Source of the DNA: Candidula unifasciata
Taxonomy: Eukaryota > Mollusca > Gastropoda > Stylommatophora > Geomitridae
Direction of reading: 5' to 3'
DNA length: 64,000 nucleotides
Assembly: GCA_905116865.2 (NCBI GenBank)
Contig: CAJHNH020001159.1
Location: 60,001 to 124,000 of the forward strand
The position numbers were made by a program, and so were the translations under genes. The notes under the pieces were generated by a model, which ran no database searches, was not told where the DNA came from, and saw nothing but the letters and a program-made list of their open reading frames with translations. Positions 32,358 to 44,881 of this stretch are shown one piece after another (positions within the stretch are counted from its first letter, which is position 1; every line of letters begins with the position of its first letter).

Positions 32358-32552
32358 TTCCTAAAGGAGCGTGACTCCCAGGTCGACCCAGTCTTGAGTG
32401 GGTACCAGCTGCAATCCTGGGAAGTAAAGGTGGCCGGCGTGATTCTGATCACATCACTCATTGGTCTGTAAAATATAGGTCTAGCCCTATACACCCAATG
32501 CGCAAGAGGGCGTGGAAAAGGGTCCTTTACTTTACCTTACTGACTTTCAGAT
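32358..32552 (+). mobile_element. SINE family H, 5'-truncated
   Basis: Starts in the body (CCCAGGTCGACCCAGTCTTG), continues with GTGGCCGGCGTGATTCTGAT, ATATAGGTCTAGCCCTATAC and GGGCGTGGAAAAGGGTCCTT, and ends in the TTTACTTTACCTTACT tail. Same orientation and truncation point as the 61213 copy. Confidence 0.85.
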
Positions 32553-33290
32553 TATTTCAGGTGTATTATAATAGTTATGTCCCATTCGAGGACTCAATAA
32601 TAATCATAATAAGGTGCCGAATGGCACAAATAATAATATAATATACTAGAAATAAAATAATAAAATAATATGTATACTAAACAAGCCTTAAACAATCTTG
32701 CTACTACTAAGGGAATGAAGAAAGTTTGGTTTGGGAAGGGGGGTGGTGTGGCCGGGGGGGGGGGGGGGGCACTGACCCCCTTCCCTTCCAATGTTATCTT
32801 ACTTTATTGGGGTAAAGGTGGGGGGTGGGGAGGCGGAGTGGTGCTGGAAAAAAAGTCTGAGCACCTCTCAACACCCAATGCTTTCTTGGTGGCGATGCGC
32901 CTGCTTTCCTCTGATGGTAGATCTACATATATACATACGTACATTCATACACACATACATGCGTACTTACGTACGCACGTACGCACGTGTGTGTGTGTTT
33001 GTGCAAGTGCGTAGTGTATGTGCCCGCGCGAGCGCCCTTGTTACAGACCTTTGCTATCTATCTCTTCTCTCCTGATTGGTTTGTAGACCTTTTTCTTTTC
33101 AGTAAGTTATTTTGCGCTTACTCCTTCCTTCTTTCTTCTTCCTTAATTCTTTTACTTCTTAATTCTCACTACTAAATTAACAAGAGGTTGTATTGAATTT
33201 ATGTTACCACCGCAGGTGGGGCATGTTTAAAAAAAAAAAAAGCCCAGCCACCTAAGATTGCTGACCAGACCCGCACCCAGAGAACAACCT
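32553..33290. other. No gene seen; AT-rich then G-rich tracts
   Basis: ATAATA-rich DNA (32595-32680), a G homopolymer at about 32754-32769, GGTGGGGGGTGGGGAGG near 32817-32834 and GTACGTACG repeats at 32935-32990. No coding support. Confidence 0.4.
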
Positions 33291-33292
33291 AC

Positions 33293-34970
<1,678 letters not shown>

Positions 34971-34992
34971 TCATTCCCTGGGAATATGTACA

Positions 34993-35175
34993 TAAAGTAA
35001 TGTAAAGTAAAGGATCCTGTTCCACGACTTTAGGGGTATTGAGCATTCATGGCTGGACCTATATTGTACAATTTGGCACTCGGTGTGTGATGTAGTCAAC
35101 ATCACTCTGGCCGCATTGACTTCCCAGGACTACACCTTTGTACACACTCAAGGTGGGGCCTTTGGAATCTGTTGC
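34993..35175 (-). mobile_element. SINE family H, diverged copy
   Basis: GTAAAGTAAAGGATCCTGTT, GGCTGGACCTATATTGTA, TGGCACTCGGTGTGTGATGT and GACTTCCCAGGAC follow the inverse order of family H. The tRNA head is missing. Confidence 0.75.
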
Positions 35176-35204
35176 GATGACAAGCTCTTTTGTGCTAGGA
35201 GAGT

Positions 35205-35300
35205 TATCTTCCCCTGAGTGGGTCCGTGGTCCAAATTGGCGGAAAATAATACATCAAATGCATGTTTGTAAGCATGTCGTAAAATGCTACCAACTTTAGC
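35205..35300 (-). repeat. Dispersed repeat family F, 3' fragment
   Basis: CCCCTGAGTGGGTCCGTGGT and AGCATGTCGTAAAATGCTAC mark the inverse 3' end of family F. Confidence 0.65.
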
Positions 35301-35370
35301 GAAGAAGGGTTTTGTGTGTGCTTTAAAACATGTTGATTTAAATATGCAGTCATGAAGTTGAATAGATACA

Positions 35371-35427
35371 GTGAAATATGGCAGCCCATAAACTGTACAA
35401 TGTATAGTTTATGTGGGCATTTTTCAC
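35371..35427. other. Imperfect hairpin
   Basis: GTGAAATATGGCAGCCCATA and its right-hand partner TATGTGGGCATTTTTCAC pair with small bulges around the loop near 35397-35401; about 24 base pairs. Function unknown. Confidence 0.55.
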
Positions 35428-35564
35428 ATTTACCACGGGAAAACATTGTTTTTAATTATAGGTTTGCTAAAAAAGGATTTGTGTGTGTGTGTGGAAAGGT
35501 GTAGATTTCGCATTCTTTTTGCAAACCACAATGTGCCAACCGTCCTTTTAACGGAGAACACAGA

Positions 35565-35695
35565 AGAAGAAGCAGTTGTAGTAGTAGTAGTACTACTAGC
35601 AGCAGCAGTATTAGTAGAGCAGCAGCAATAGCAGCAGTAGTAGCAGCAATGGTAGTAGCAGTAGAAGGAGGAGGAAGTGCAGTAGGCTGTGGAGA
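35565..35695. repeat. Imperfect AGC/AGT trinucleotide tract
   Basis: Interspersed GTA, GCA and GAG triplets, about 125 bp. A reverse-strand open frame (Ser/Cys/Tyr-rich) is an artefact. Confidence 0.85.
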
Positions 35696-35699
35696 CGTC

Positions 35700-36009
35700 T
35701 TTAAAAAAGAAGAAGAAACCGAACTCCATGACGGAGTTAATTTTATTTTTGGCGATTAAGGAATGTTCCGTAGTTAGAAAACGGGTAACGTCACTAGAAA
35801 ACAATTGTTCTCAAAAATGTATCCTTTTATTTGCTTCGCTAGTGCTGCGAACTTTCCCACCAGCTACTGAAAAAACGTGACCAATTAAATGCGATCAAAT
35901 CGGCGGGTCAATTTGACAGGTTACTGATAGCTGTTGCTCAACACCAGGTCAGTTTGCTCTGAGTTAACACGACTTTGACAAGAAATGAATTCGCCAACAT
36001 AAATTATGA
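35700..36009. other. No gene seen
   Basis: Unique-looking DNA without recognised homology. Confidence 0.35.
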
Positions 36010-36177
36010 CTACAGTCCGGTCCAGAAGTCTTGCCCATCTTTAAAAATGTCACTCAGTAACCGCTCAGTGTAAGTTGTTGAAATTTTGCATAGAACCTGT
36101 TAATAATCATGTCCTTGTAGGATTTTTTTTTTAAATGTAAACAAACATCTTGTTTTTGTATTGCCTAGCTTGCAGTA
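36010..36177 (+). repeat. Dispersed repeat family I, copy 2, interrupted by a SINE
   Basis: CTACAGTCCGGTCCAGAAGT, CAGTAACCGCTCAGTGTAAG, TTGTTGAAATTTTGCAT and CATGTCCTTGTAGGA match the 25660 copy. Its right side is where a family H SINE inserted (target CTTGCAGTA). Confidence 0.65.
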
Positions 36178-36452
36178 AGTAAAGTAAAAAGTAAAGGACC
36201 CCTTTTCACGCCTTTTGGCGTATAGGGCATATAGGGCTAGACCTATATTTTTATAGACCATCGGCACAAGATGGGTGATGTGGTCAGCATAACGCCGGCC
36301 ATCTTTACTTCCCCAGGACAGCCAATCCTGGTACCCATTCGAGGCTGGGTCCACTTGCGACGTCCCATACCACGCAACCCTTAGTGGGTTTCGATCCCAG
36401 TACGTTGGATTACGAGTCGGACTCGCAACGCCTTAGCCACGAACGCCGCTAA
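36178..36452 (-). mobile_element. Full-length tRNA-derived SINE family H with perfect 9-bp target duplication
   Basis: Bounded by CTTGCAGTA at 36169-36177 and again at 36453-36461. Reverse strand: tRNA-like head GCGGCGTTCGTGGCTAAGGC (A box GTGGCTAAGGCG), B box GGGATCGAAACCC, body GTGGACCCAGCCTCGAATGG, GGGGAAGTAAAGATGGCCGG, TGACCACATCACCCATCTTG, ATATAGGTCTAGCCCTATAT and GCCAAAAGGCGTGAAAAGGG, then a tail of (TTTAC)-type repeats. This copy defines the family and gives the orientation of the others. Confidence 0.92.
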
Positions 36453-36589
36453 CTTGCAGTATGTGGGGGGAAAAAACATCCAATCGTTAGAAAGATTGTT
36501 ATATTTTCTACGCTGGGACTCGGGACTCTGGTCCGTAACAATGCCAATTTTACCCTCTGCGTAAACTTTGTTAAATAGCCCATGGTCTA

Positions 36590-36668
36590 TGCAAAATAGG
36601 TCTCACCCTATATGCCCAATACGACTGAAGGCCCTGGAAATGAGTCCTTTGATTGATAGCTTACTGCC
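36590..36668 (+). mobile_element. SINE family H, 3' end
   Basis: AATAGGTCTCACCCTATATG, CCCTGGAAATGAGTCCTTTG and TAGCTTACT; short, diverged. Confidence 0.65.
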
Positions 36669-36769
36669 ACTCTTTTTCCCTTGCTGTTGCTGCAGTCCTG
36701 GTCACGGCTGCTGATTAACAGCAGTCACTACAAGTTGACAATACTTTAGTCAGAACACTGACATTCAAG

Positions 36770-37252
36770 CATAACTATGAGTGCAAAGAGACAGATTATT
36801 AATAGCATATTCATTCCAACATTGAGCTACCAGTGCCAAACATGGACACTATCTAAAGCTCATATACGCACAATCGCCACCTGAGAGATGTGGGGCCTGA
36901 GAAAAGCAGCCAACCTCACCATACGAGCGAGATCGAGTGAATAATGAAACTATCAGGCCAACTGTGGGAACGACACCTTGTACTAGATTCATCGAGAAAC
37001 AGCAGATCAAGTGGTTTGGCCATCTCGTTAGAATGCAGCAAGATCAAATACCATCGCAAGCACTACATCTCAGAAGATCAACTACGAGAGCAAGAGGACG
37101 GCCGCGGAAAAATATGGATTGACAACATTAAAGACACTCTACGCCTTCATGGCATGACAATAGCCAGTGGCAGCCAACGTGCACTGGATCGCAAATTATT
37201 CCTCCCCACGCCGCTTAACGGGAGAAGTGGTTTAAGATGATGATGATGACTG
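36770..37252 (+). pseudogene. LINE C-terminal remnant with GATGAT tail (subfamily L)
   Basis: End of a LINE polyprotein: AKRQIINSIFIPTLSYQCQT, MWGLRKAANLT, then EKQQIKWFGHLVRMQQDQIP, RARGRPRKNMD or, in the next frame, IDNIKDTLRLHGMTIASGSQ and RALDRKLFLP, stopping at 37238-37240 in a GATGATGATGA tail. The 1830 and 61425 fragments belong to the same subfamily (QIKWFGH core). Two or three frameshifts. No catalytic domain remains. Confidence 0.85.
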
Positions 37253-37254
37253 AT

Positions 37255-37925
37255 TGACGAAAACACAGATGAAGGTGATGCTATAGTTTACACAGATGGG
37301 TCAGCAATTCGGGACAAGCATGGGCATTCACAGTAAGCTCAAGGGGGAAAACCATCAAGAAGATGAAATGGCGCCATTGCTGTTACAACTGGTAGCCTTA
37401 CAGTGGAAACTATGGCTGTAACAATATCATTAGCATGGCTTAGTACTCAAAAGTTCACACACATATGCATTCTTAGTGACTCGATGATGAAAATGCTTAA
37501 AAAATTCCAAATTGGAATTATCAGGCAAGAATGGATTGCAACACTAAGCACTTCACGATTGGCTACCCTTACCTTCCGCCAAGTTATGCGGGTGTTCAAG
37601 GGAACGAGCGTGCAGACTATCGTGCTGACATTGCGGTTGCTATGGATGGTCTAGTACTGGCCAGAAGTGATGTTATCAATGCTATGCGCTGCACTTACCG
37701 TACCAAGGAGCACGCCAAAGGACATGACTCAATATTCCTGTCTAGACTGATGGACATGGGGATGCATCCTGGAGCTGTAAGAAAGAACGTCTCACTAAGG
37801 AGACAAGACGTTTCATTAACCAACACAGAACAGGCGTCATAGGTCGTTTTACACTTGTGGAGCTTTTGAGGAGGAGATCGGAGCACCTATGGATCTGTCC
37901 GGAGTGCTGTGATGATAATCCTTTC
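37255..37925 (+). pseudogene. LINE RNase H domain and C-terminal tail (family J)
   Basis: RNase H part of a LINE: DEGDAIVYTDGSAIRDKHGH (about 37258-37323), TVETMAVTISLAWL, THICILSDSMMKMLKKFQIG, then after a frameshift PSYAGVQGNERADYRADIA (37579-37635), where the usual PGHAGV is changed. It ends with LRRRSEHLWICPECCDDN (37868-37922), the terminal C-x2-C. It directly follows the GATGAT tail of another LINE. Frameshifts near 37350 and 37560. Confidence 0.85.
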
Positions 37926-38040
37926 TAATCACTAATCACTACACGTTGTCTGGCTAATGAGATCATGCTGATCACTGAAGCAATGACGTAGCTGGAGCCG
38001 CAGACCTTCACTCTGGTATTGCTTCTCAGTGGCTCCATGT

Positions 38041-38245
38041 GTTCTTGTTCTTCGCATTCACGGACTGTAAGCTCCAGTACACAGTTCTGGTTTTAGTCCA
38101 CTTCAGGAAGATGCTATGACTTCGATAAAAATACCCTTGATTAGTTGACTTTGTAAACGTTTTTTAGGCGGGGGTGGAGCGGGGTGGGGGTGGGGCTATG
38201 GGTCTATTCTTTCCCCCACAAAAGGGACCCAGGAACCCACACGGA
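38041..38245 (+). repeat. Dispersed repeat family F, internally deleted
   Basis: GTTCTTCGCATTCACGGACT, CCTTGATTAGTTGACTTTGT, ATGGGTCTATTCTTTCCCCC and GGGACCCAGGAACCCACACG; the middle block with GATCTGACTCAT is missing. Confidence 0.85.
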
Positions 38246-38246
38246 A

Positions 38247-38281
38247 AGAGAGAGAGAGAGAGAGTGGGAGAAAGAGGGAGC

Positions 38282-38326
<45 letters not shown>
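38247..38326. repeat. GA microsatellite
   Basis: AGAG repeats interrupted by TGGG and GGGAGCATAA, followed by a GGGGGAGGAGGG block. Confidence 0.95.
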
Positions 38327-38328
<2 letters not shown>

Positions 38329-38419
38329 GGGAGGAGGGTGGGTTATAATTAAAAAAGACCTGAGATATATCCAGTAAATAAATCGGCACACGCATCGCTT
38401 AGTTAAGAATGCGTTTAGA

Positions 38420-38515
38420 AAAAAAAATTAGAAAAATCGCAGCAAGACTTGAACCAATAATCTGAAGGCTCACCAGTCAAGGATCAATGCGCTACTTACA
38501 CCGACGTAAACAGAG
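38420..38515 (-). mobile_element. tRNA-like sequence or SINE head
   Basis: Reverse strand: GGTGTAAGTAGCGCATTGAT in the A-box position and TTGGTTCAAGTCTTG as B box 50 bp later. No SINE body recognised. Confidence 0.5.
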
Positions 38516-38739
38516 AATGCTCACGACCTACAGTCATTATTTCCTGCCACGGTTCAAAGGACAAAGTCACGCGCGTTGATCTAGTGAGACATTATCTGGT
38601 TACCGAGCGTGGGCTTGCCTGTTTGTAGGACTTTAAGAAACCAGTGCTAATTGATGCGAGGCGAGTCACGTTTTCCGTGCTGCCAAGGTATCAGTTACAA
38701 ATAAGGAGAACAGTTTCATGATCGGAGTTTCATACAGTA

Positions 38740-38908
38740 CAGGGGTTCTCATCCTGCCGGTAGCGACCCTTTTAATAGGGGTCGCCTAAGACCAACAAAT
38801 TATACATATTCATTGAAGTTGTAAAGGAAAATAATTGTTTAAGGGGTCGCCACGATATAAGCAAACTGTTTTTAATGGTCACGGCATTAGGAAGGTTGAG
38901 AGCTAGTG
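38740..38908 (-). mobile_element. SPIN-like hAT element, copy 4
   Basis: Starts CAGGGGTTCTCATCC and ends GGAAGGTTGAGAGCTAGTG, the inverse of the family. Flanking octamers ATACAGTA and GTATAGTA (6 of 8). Body: AGGGGTCGCCTAAGACCAAC, GGGGTCGCCACGATATA and GTCACGGCATTAGG. Internally shortened to 169 bp. Confidence 0.85.
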
Positions 38909-38934
38909 GTATAGTACATACGGAGTATGTATAG

Positions 38935-39137
38935 CAGTGGTTCCCAACCGTCCTAATGCTGCGACCCTTTACTACAGTTTCTCATGTTGTGATGACCCTA
39001 ATCATAACATTATTTTCGTTGCTACTTCATAACTTCAGTAATTATGTTTTTTTTTTTTTTCGATGGTCTAAGGCGACTGCTGGGAGAGGGTTGTTCTACC
39101 ACCGAAAGGGTCGCGATCCACAGGCTCAGAAACGCTG
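38935..39137 (+). mobile_element. SPIN-like hAT element, copy 5
   Basis: CAGTGGTTCCCAACCGTCCT to AGGCTCAGAAACGCTG. Body: AATGCTGCGACCCTTTACTA, TTTCTCATGTTGTGATGACC, TTTTCGTTGCTACTTCATAA and CGATGGTCTAAGGCGA. Flanks ATGTATAG and GTGTAGAA match in 5 of 8. It lies 26 bp from the previous, oppositely oriented copy. Confidence 0.88.
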
Positions 39138-39734
39138 GTGTAGAAAGTGTTTGATTACTGTCGTGCCGTTTCTGGAGAGCAGATTCCTTATAAAGAGGTA
39201 GCAGGGAAATAGGAGGGATAATTAAGGGGGTTAAAGAAGTGATTTATTGATTCAGTGATCGAATTGGGGGAGGTGTGAAGGATGCAAGAAGGTCACACAC
39301 ACACACAAACACACACACACACACACACACACAATTCAAGCAGGTAGCGACAGACAGTCGTGACTGCCATGGGTGTCGTATTAACAAACAGCACTGCGTG
39401 CAACCATGCACAGCAGTTCACTGACTGCAAAACAACTTCAAATTTAGTGTTTAATTCTGGTATTGGCACATGTTAGCACCACGGCCCCATGATGATGGGG
39501 CTCTACAATGGGAGCCCTACGATGAGGGGGGGGGGGGGGCCGGTGCACATAGGAAACTTGCCCATGACTAAACATGGCACCGCATCGACCTAACGTCGAT
39601 TACAAATTAGTAACAATCATGAAAACAGTGTGACGACTGGGCAAATGCGAGTACGTGACGGACGTTTCCACCCAAATCAGCATCAATGGTCATGTCAGCA
39701 ATGCGAACATATAGAATCTAAAGGTTTAAAGTTG
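39138..39734. other. No gene seen; CA and G tracts
   Basis: CA repeat at 39296-39332, G homopolymer at about 39527-39538 and a TGATGATGGGG/CGATGAGGGG near-repeat at 39490-39540. No homology. Confidence 0.45.
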
Positions 39735-39900
39735 ACAGGATCGACTTCTCTACACTGAGTTTTATCCCACATTACTCGCAGGTTTTTGTTGTTGTTGTTA
39801 ATTACTGAGACCGGCAAGACGCCCGCCCAGAGCGTCCCACAAAGCACACATTCCATAGCTCTGGTGACAAACGGTTTAGTCACTTCACCACGGAGTCAAC
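39735..39900 (-). mobile_element. SINE family E, shortened
   Basis: ATCGACTTCTCTACACTGAG, TTTTATCCCACATTACTCGC, AGAGCGTCCCACAAAGCACA and ATAGCTCTGGTGACA match 24714-24947; the B-box region is deleted. Confidence 0.65.
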
Positions 39901-39977
39901 AGCTTAAGTATTATATAAAAAAATGAAAGGATTCTTAAAGGCCTGATAATGGCACAAGTACACAGCAACAAATCTCC

Positions 39978-40075
39978 CGTATGGGTTCTCGTGACTCATT
40001 TTGGTACATAAAAATGAACCCACTGTCTCCTATCAAGCATGTCGTAAAAGGCGTCTAATTATGGGTTTGGTGAGG
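39978..40075 (-). repeat. Dispersed repeat family F, 3' fragment
   Basis: CCCGTATGGGTTCTCGTGAC, GAACCCACTGTCTCCTATCA and AGCATGTCGTAAAAGGCG; inverse 3' end of family F. Confidence 0.65.
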
Positions 40076-40143
40076 TCGGGTGTATTTGGGCAAAAGAAAG
40101 CGCGACATAGCAAAACGTACGTATTAACCGCTCTTTCGAAAAA

Positions 40144-40555
<412 letters not shown>

Positions 40556-40559
40556 ATGA

Positions 40560-40980
40560 AGAAGAAGCAGGAAGATGAAGATAACAATTATGATGATTGC
40601 ACCAATTATGATGATTAATATTATGGAGCAGCAGTAGGAGGAAGAGGAAAAAAAAGTAGAAGAAAAAGCAGCATCAGAGGTAGAAGGAGGAGAAAAAAAG
40701 CAATAAATACAGAGAAACAGTGATGGAGATTGCATTGTTAAATACAGAGTGGGGAAAGGTGTAAAGGGAGGAAGCTATGGAGCAGACAGACAATAAACAG
40801 ATGTGTCTCCTAGCAGGTGAAGAATATTCAGGAGGGCAGCTGGATAAAAAATGTGGAGAAAATTGGACAAATAAGGTACAGAGCGCATTGTATATAATAA
40901 CATACAGACAATGTATTGACTGGCATTCCTAGAACGAAGTAAACAGATATAAGGACACACTAGACAATATAAGAATCTAA
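40560..40980. other. No gene seen
   Basis: A-rich with GAAGAAGA and GGAGGA groups; no homology. Confidence 0.4.
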
Positions 40981-40985
40981 AGCTG

Positions 40986-41075
40986 TAATTACCTTGCCGG
41001 GAATCGAACCTGTGACCTCCAAATGACGTATGCTTCTGGCCTTTGAAACAAGTACACTAAGATACATGACCAATC
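40986..41075 (-). mobile_element. tRNA-like sequence or SINE head
   Basis: Reverse strand B box CAGGTTCGATTCCCGG is perfect, and TATCTTAGTGTACTTG lies in the A-box position. The rest of a tRNA does not fold, so it is probably a SINE head. Confidence 0.6.
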
Positions 41076-41546
41076 AGGCAGCCCACCCCCCCCCCCTCCC
41101 CCTCTCCCAATGGTGTCTTCACATCTTGAAATGCACAACTATGAAATTCGGACAGAATTAATCTCAAACCATTGTAACGGCACTGTAGGTACAGAAATTT
41201 ATATTAAGCAAGCATAGGTCGAGTAACAAACACAGCAACAATTTACAAACAATACACACTGTAATGCTTTGTCTAGAATACAACGTACAATTGTGTCCTG
41301 GTTTGTGCCAATTATGTTGGCTAAGAGATGTTGATTGCAAAAGAACTACTTGCTTGGACCGGTAGTCTGGAACCTGGTAAGAGTTGTTGGGGATAGGGCT
41401 AGTGCGCACTATACATACCCATACACATGTTTTAAAAAAATTTTAAATACGAATTTCTAATAGAGCATGTGTGTGGGCGTGCAAACAGGAGGACACACAC
41501 TAAAGCCGTTCGATATACAAACAAAGAGAAAATATTCACATCAGTA
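41076..41546. other. No gene seen
   Basis: C-rich patch at 41083-41107; otherwise unremarkable DNA up to the TA target of the Tigger element. Confidence 0.4.
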
Positions 41547-41548
41547 TA

Positions 41549-42789
41549 CAGTAGAACCTCGCTCAACGAGCACCTCTCATACGGAGTAATTCGCATAACG
41601 AGCGACGTTTAGCATAACGAGTGGCGAGGAGAGGGGAAGTCCCGGATTGTGCGCATGTTACATCAGTCTGTGTTTAGCACTCGTTCCAGTAGCATCGTAG
41701 TGTCGCTTGTGGTCACACATTTTCTCAAATTTGCGTTATATTTTGATACATGTACATGAATCCTCCAGGCCTACAAGATGACCTCTTTGAAGAATTCAAG
41801 TTCATCAAGATCCAGTTTCTGCCTCCCAACACCACTCCGTTACTCCAGCCCATGGACCAGCAAGTTATTTCTAACTTTAAGAAGCTCTACACGAAAGCAC
41901 TCTTCGAGCAGTGATTTCAGGTGACTGAAGGGACCAACCTCACTCTCAAAGAGTTTTGGAAAAATTACTTCCACATCGTTGCCTGCCTCAAGTTGATCGA
42001 CAAGCCTGGGGAAGGGGTTACCTAGAGAGCGTTTGGCCGGAGAGCGTTGTCGATTTGTGATTTTGAGGGGTTCGAGTCAGTACCTGTGGAACCTGTAGTC
42101 AACGAGATTGTGTCTTTGGCCACTATCATAGGATTGTAGGTGGATAACATTGATATCGAAGAGCTTGTGGAAGAGCACAGCCAAGAGCTGACCACACAAG
42201 AGATTATGGAGTTGCATTGTTTTTCACAGCAAGAAGTTTTGGAGGAAAGTTTGTCAGAGGAGGAGGAGGAGGTAACAGAAAGCAACAATCTTCTGGCGAA
42301 ATAAGATAAATGTTGAAAGCATGACAGTGTTGCATCTTACACTGAGAAGCATCACCCTAATAAGGAAGTGGCTGTGCGCGTTGCAAATTTATTTAATGAT
42401 AATGCTGTGTCGCATTTCTCGCCAAATTTTGAATCGTCGGCAAAAATAAATGTCTCTGGACATCTTTCTAGTAAAAAAAAAAAAAAAAATTTGCTATGTA
42501 TCATAATTATTTCGACTTTTTTAAATGCAAATCGAATTCGCATTCCAGGTGGGTTCGTTCCGTGTTTGAAGAAAAGATAAAGATGATTCACTCTGCTCAA
42601 CAATATGTATATAATTTTCTCTAAATAAACGTCATGCAAAGCATTTTGTGAGTATTTTTTTTTTCGGCATAAAACGCATTATCGTATTTTACATTAATTT
42701 ATATAAGAAAAATTGTTTCGCATAACCAGAGTTTCGCTTAACGAGTATGATTCTGGAACGAATTATGATCGTTAAGCGAGGTTCCTCTG
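41549..42789 (+). mobile_element. Tigger/pogo-type DNA transposon, internally deleted, TA-flanked
   Basis: Terminal inverted repeats CAGTAGAACCTCGCTCAACG at the left and, inverted, CAGAGGAACCTCGCTTAACG at the right, each flanked by TA, the Tc1/mariner-superfamily target duplication. Inner ends also mirror (GCATAACGAGCG and CGCATAACCAGAG). Inside is the C-terminal part of a DDE transposase only. The 1.24-kb length is about half that of typical autonomous Tigger elements, as known for the family. Confidence 0.9.
41756..42304 (+). pseudogene. Tigger/pogo-like transposase, C-terminal remnant
   Basis: A single reading frame of 182 codons opens FEEFKFIKIQFLPPNTTPLL then QPMDQQVISNFKKLYTK, the conserved tail of the DDE endonuclease in pogo/Tigger and jerky-type transposases. 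It continues LKEFWKNYFHIVACLKLIDK and ends with an acidic SEEEEEVTES segment and a TAA at 42302. In-frame stops at 41912, 42023 and 42137 kill it, but no frameshift is seen. The N-terminal helix-turn-helix (CENP-B-like) domain and the first two catalytic aspartates are absent. The protein would have cut and pasted the element at TA sites in the nucleus. Confidence 0.9.
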
Positions 42790-42791
42790 TA

Positions 42792-43125
42792 TATATCTCG
42801 TATTATCATAACATCTCTTAGATCCAATTACAGCTCTGGTATGTCTTCAGGCCACCTAGCCGTGGATGGATGAAACACTAGCCAACGACAGGGACTCGTA
42901 TCCGACAAAACCATCCACGGCAACATATAACAACATTTTAAGGCCACGAAGTTATCTCCCATTGTATGAAATGATTACGATAAAGTTACCCTCTTCTGAT
43001 AATATTCAGAAACAGTCGGATATGTAGAGGAGTGTGAAGATGGAAGAAGATTCAAAGAGAGTATGACTTTTCACACATTCTAATCTAAACAATGGAAATG
43101 AATAGACTGCAACACACTCTGACGA
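42792..43125. other. No gene seen; small perfect inverted repeat
   Basis: GCCGTGGATGG at 42859-42869 and its exact inverse CCATCCACGGC at 42911-42921. No other feature. Confidence 0.45.
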
Positions 43126-43966
<841 letters not shown>

Positions 43967-44224
43967 CAACAGTTAGTTACCTAATTTGATGATGCCTAGT
44001 ATAATTAGTACTTTAGCTTCTCGGAATAAGCAACCATTTACAACTATTTGTTCATGTTGAAAGTGAAGTTAACTATTCTCACTTTTCTACTTTTCACCTC
44101 CCTTTATCTACCAATAATTATCCGATCTTTGAAAATTCTTTCAAGTATCTTTCTCAGGCATAATTTGTCTAATTTGATTACATGACTAAAAATTGCCCTG
44201 TTGTTTATGTGTTTCGAAAGTGAT
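43967..44224. other. No feature seen
   Basis: Unique-looking AT-rich DNA. Confidence 0.35.
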
Positions 44225-44450
44225 TTGTAACTCCGAGATACCTGGTTCGATTCTAACTGCGGGAGAATCGACAGCAGACTGTTTTGCGTTTGGTTTCAAC
44301 AACAGAGGTATCGAGAGCTGGCGGTAGAGACAACAATGGTTAAGTAACCAACGTAAACATTACCGGGTACAAAACATATTTAGAAAAAAAAATTGGTTCT
44401 GCAACGTCCAGTGAAGGATTTTGCTTCACTTTCAGAGAGGTCGCAAATTA
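44225..44450 (+). mobile_element. tRNA-derived SINE family D
   Basis: B box TGGTTCGATTCT at 44242-44253, then TCGACAGCAGACTGTTTTGC, GCGTTTGGTTTCAACAACAG, GGTTCTGCAACGTCCAGTGA and AAGGATTTTGCTTC. The A box is eroded. Confidence 0.75.
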
Positions 44451-44459
44451 GTCACATAT

Positions 44460-44560
44460 ACGGGGGTAAGGGGGGGGGGGTGTGAAGGGAGTGATAAACC
44501 CACTGCTTCTCTATAAAAAATGTCGTAAAAGGCGACTAATTGGAGGTGTGCTGTTTTGGT
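44460..44560 (-). repeat. Dispersed repeat family F, fragment
   Basis: A G-run (about 44469-44479) followed by AAACCCACTGCTTCTC, ATGTCGTAAAAGGCGACTAA and TTGGAGG. Confidence 0.65.
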
Positions 44561-44632
44561 AAACTATAATAGAATCTGTCAAAGGTGAACGAATAATAAT
44601 ACTAATAATGTAACAATAGCAATAGTAATAAC

Positions 44633-44738
44633 GAGAAGAAGAAGAAGAAGAAGAAGAAGAAGAAGAAGAAGAAGAAGAAGAAGAAGAAGAAGAAGAAGAA
44701 GAAGAAGAAGAAGAAGAAGAAGAAGAAGAAGAAGAAGA
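44633..44738. repeat. GAA microsatellite
   Basis: About 35 uninterrupted AAG units. Confidence 0.95.
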
Positions 44739-44809
44739 TGAGCTGACAAACAAGCACACACACTCACACATACACACACGAGCCAGTAGACCTACAGGCA
44801 AGACTGATC

Positions 44810-44881
44810 GATGCACACGATGTTATACTAACTGATGCACACGATGTTATACTTAATGATGCGCACGATGTTATACTAAAT
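44810..44881. repeat. 24-bp tandem repeat, three units
   Basis: GATGCACACGATGTTATACT plus AACT, TAAT and AAAT endings, starting at 44810, 44834 and 44858. One substitution in the third unit (GCGCACG). Confidence 0.95.
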
